Shown: positions 5,882 through 6,446 of the stretch, in pieces
How positions within the stretch are numbered: position 1 is the stretch's first letter
Layout of the letters: every line of letters starts with the position of its first letter
NCBI GenBank assembly: GCA_030537915.1
Contig: JAUNUZ010000143.1
Coordinates: 1-6,446 of the forward strand
DNA: 6,446 nt
Source of the DNA: Micrococcales bacterium
GTDB taxonomy: Bacteria > Actinomycetota > Actinomycetes > Actinomycetales > Dermatophilaceae
Direction of reading: 5' to 3'
The notes under the pieces: model-generated
The model's input: the letters and a program-made list of their open reading frames with translations, nothing else
Databases searched by the model: none
What the model was told of the DNA's origin: nothing
Translations under genes and position numbers: made by a program

Positions 5882-6446
5882 CGCCCTTCGAAGCGCGGGC
5901 GCCGCCGCTCCTGGAAGGCTGCCGCGCCCTCCTTGAAGTCGCGCGTGCTGAGCAGATCGCCTTGGCCCTGGCGTTCTCGCCGGAACGCGTCGTCGAGTTG
6001 GGTGAGGGTCGCGTCGTTGATCGCGTCCTTCGTCGCCCGGTACCCGAGCGAGGGACCGGTGGCCAGCGTCGCAATGAGTTCCTCGCTCATCTGCTCGAGG
6101 TCGCCGGCCGGCGCCACGTGGCTGATGAGACCCCAGTCATGGGCTTGGGGAGCGGTCACTCGCTCGCCCAGCAACCCCATCCGCAGCGCGCGCGCCCGGC
6201 CGATCGAAGCGGCGACCAGCGCGGTGGCGCCCCCATCGGGCATGAGCCCGATGCCGGCGAACGCCAGCATAAAGAAGGCGGTGTCCGCGGCCACGACGAA
6301 GTCACACGCGATCGCGAGTGACACGCCAACGCCGGCTACGGGTCCTCGCGTCACAGCAACGACCGGGCGCGGGAACCGCCGGATGGCCCCGACCAGCGCA
6401 CTGGCGGCATCAAGGGTCGCTACCGACGTCTCGTCGTCGCCCCCGC
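5878..6446 (-). CDS. PaaG-like enoyl-CoA hydratase/isomerase, crotonase family (N-terminus cut by window edge)
   Basis: A crotonase-fold protein acting on acyl-CoA thioesters; 188 residues and the stop are visible and the N-terminal part lies beyond the right edge. The visible frame opens with GGDDETSVATLDAA and continues through FPRPVVAVTRGPVAGVGVSLA, the oxyanion-hole region. Next come CDFVVAADTAFFMLAF and GIGLMPDGGAT. The Asp at visible residue 70 (codon 6235-6237), within PDGG, matches the Asp of PaaG-type isomerases (GLIPDCGG in E. coli PaaG, from memory) rather than the Glu arrangement of classical hydratases. The following GRARALRMGLLGERVTAPQA and the C-terminal FKEGAAAFQERRRPRFEGR are also PaaG-like. 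The GTG at 6354 is only an internal codon, because homologous sequence runs upstream of it without a stop. The reaction may be double-bond isomerisation rather than hydration; phenylacetate degradation cannot be claimed without neighbours. Confidence 0.9.
   Translation of the reverse strand, partial: GGDDETSVATLDAASALVGAIRRFPRPVVAVTRGPVAGVGVSLAIACDFVVAADTAFFMLAFAGIGLMPDGGATALVAASIGRARALRMGLLGERVTAPQAHDWGLISHVAPAGDLEQMSEELIATLATGPSLGYRATKDAINDATLTQLDDAFRRERQGQGDLLSTRDFKEGAAAFQERRRPRFEGR

Overview
The window is high-GC, densely packed coding DNA of an actinomycete type (Actinomycetota; I cannot name the genus). The basis is strong G/C bias at third codon positions, GTG starts, 4-base start/stop overlaps, and the birA / acyl-CoA carboxylase beta / epsilon / Maf neighbourhood known from actinobacteria (in Mycobacterium tuberculosis: birA, accD5, accE5, maf).

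Layout. (1) 1-814, minus strand: biotin-protein ligase BirA, lacking only its last residues, which run off the left edge. (2) 815-844: a 30-base divergent intergenic gap holding two partly overlapping, back-to-back -10-like hexamers, each placed as expected for a leaderless mRNA. (3) 845-5881, plus strand: a tightly coupled four-gene operon. It consists of an acyl-CoA (probably propionyl-CoA) carboxylase beta subunit, a small AccE-like epsilon subunit, a DUF885 putative metallopeptidase, and a Maf nucleotide pyrophosphatase fused to a C-terminal glyoxalase/VOC-like domain. All three junctions are ATGA or GTGA overlaps. (4) 5878-6446, minus strand: the C-terminal part of a PaaG-like crotonase-fold enoyl-CoA hydratase/isomerase, converging on the Maf-VOC gene so that both stop codons share one CTAG palindrome.

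How the genes fit together. BirA attaches biotin to the carrier domain of the acyl-CoA carboxylase alpha subunit, which is not in this window. The beta subunit moves the carboxyl group from biotin to the acyl-CoA, and the epsilon subunit stabilises or activates the complex. The crotonase-like protein also acts on acyl-CoA thioesters, but it is transcribed separately. The DUF885 and Maf-VOC proteins have no evident biochemical link to carboxylation and are tied to it only by translational coupling.

The window is mostly a recognisable core-metabolism locus, and I do not see a new defence or mobile system. The features worth a second look are the Maf-VOC fusion, the overlapping divergent leaderless promoters, the repeat-built N-terminus of AccE, a perfect 12-base in-frame tandem duplication encoding an Asp-rich linker in the DUF885 protein, and a hairpin just before the accE start codon. 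There is no gene-free stretch over 300 bases. I saw no tRNA, rRNA, CRISPR array, insertion sequence or convincing intrinsic terminator.
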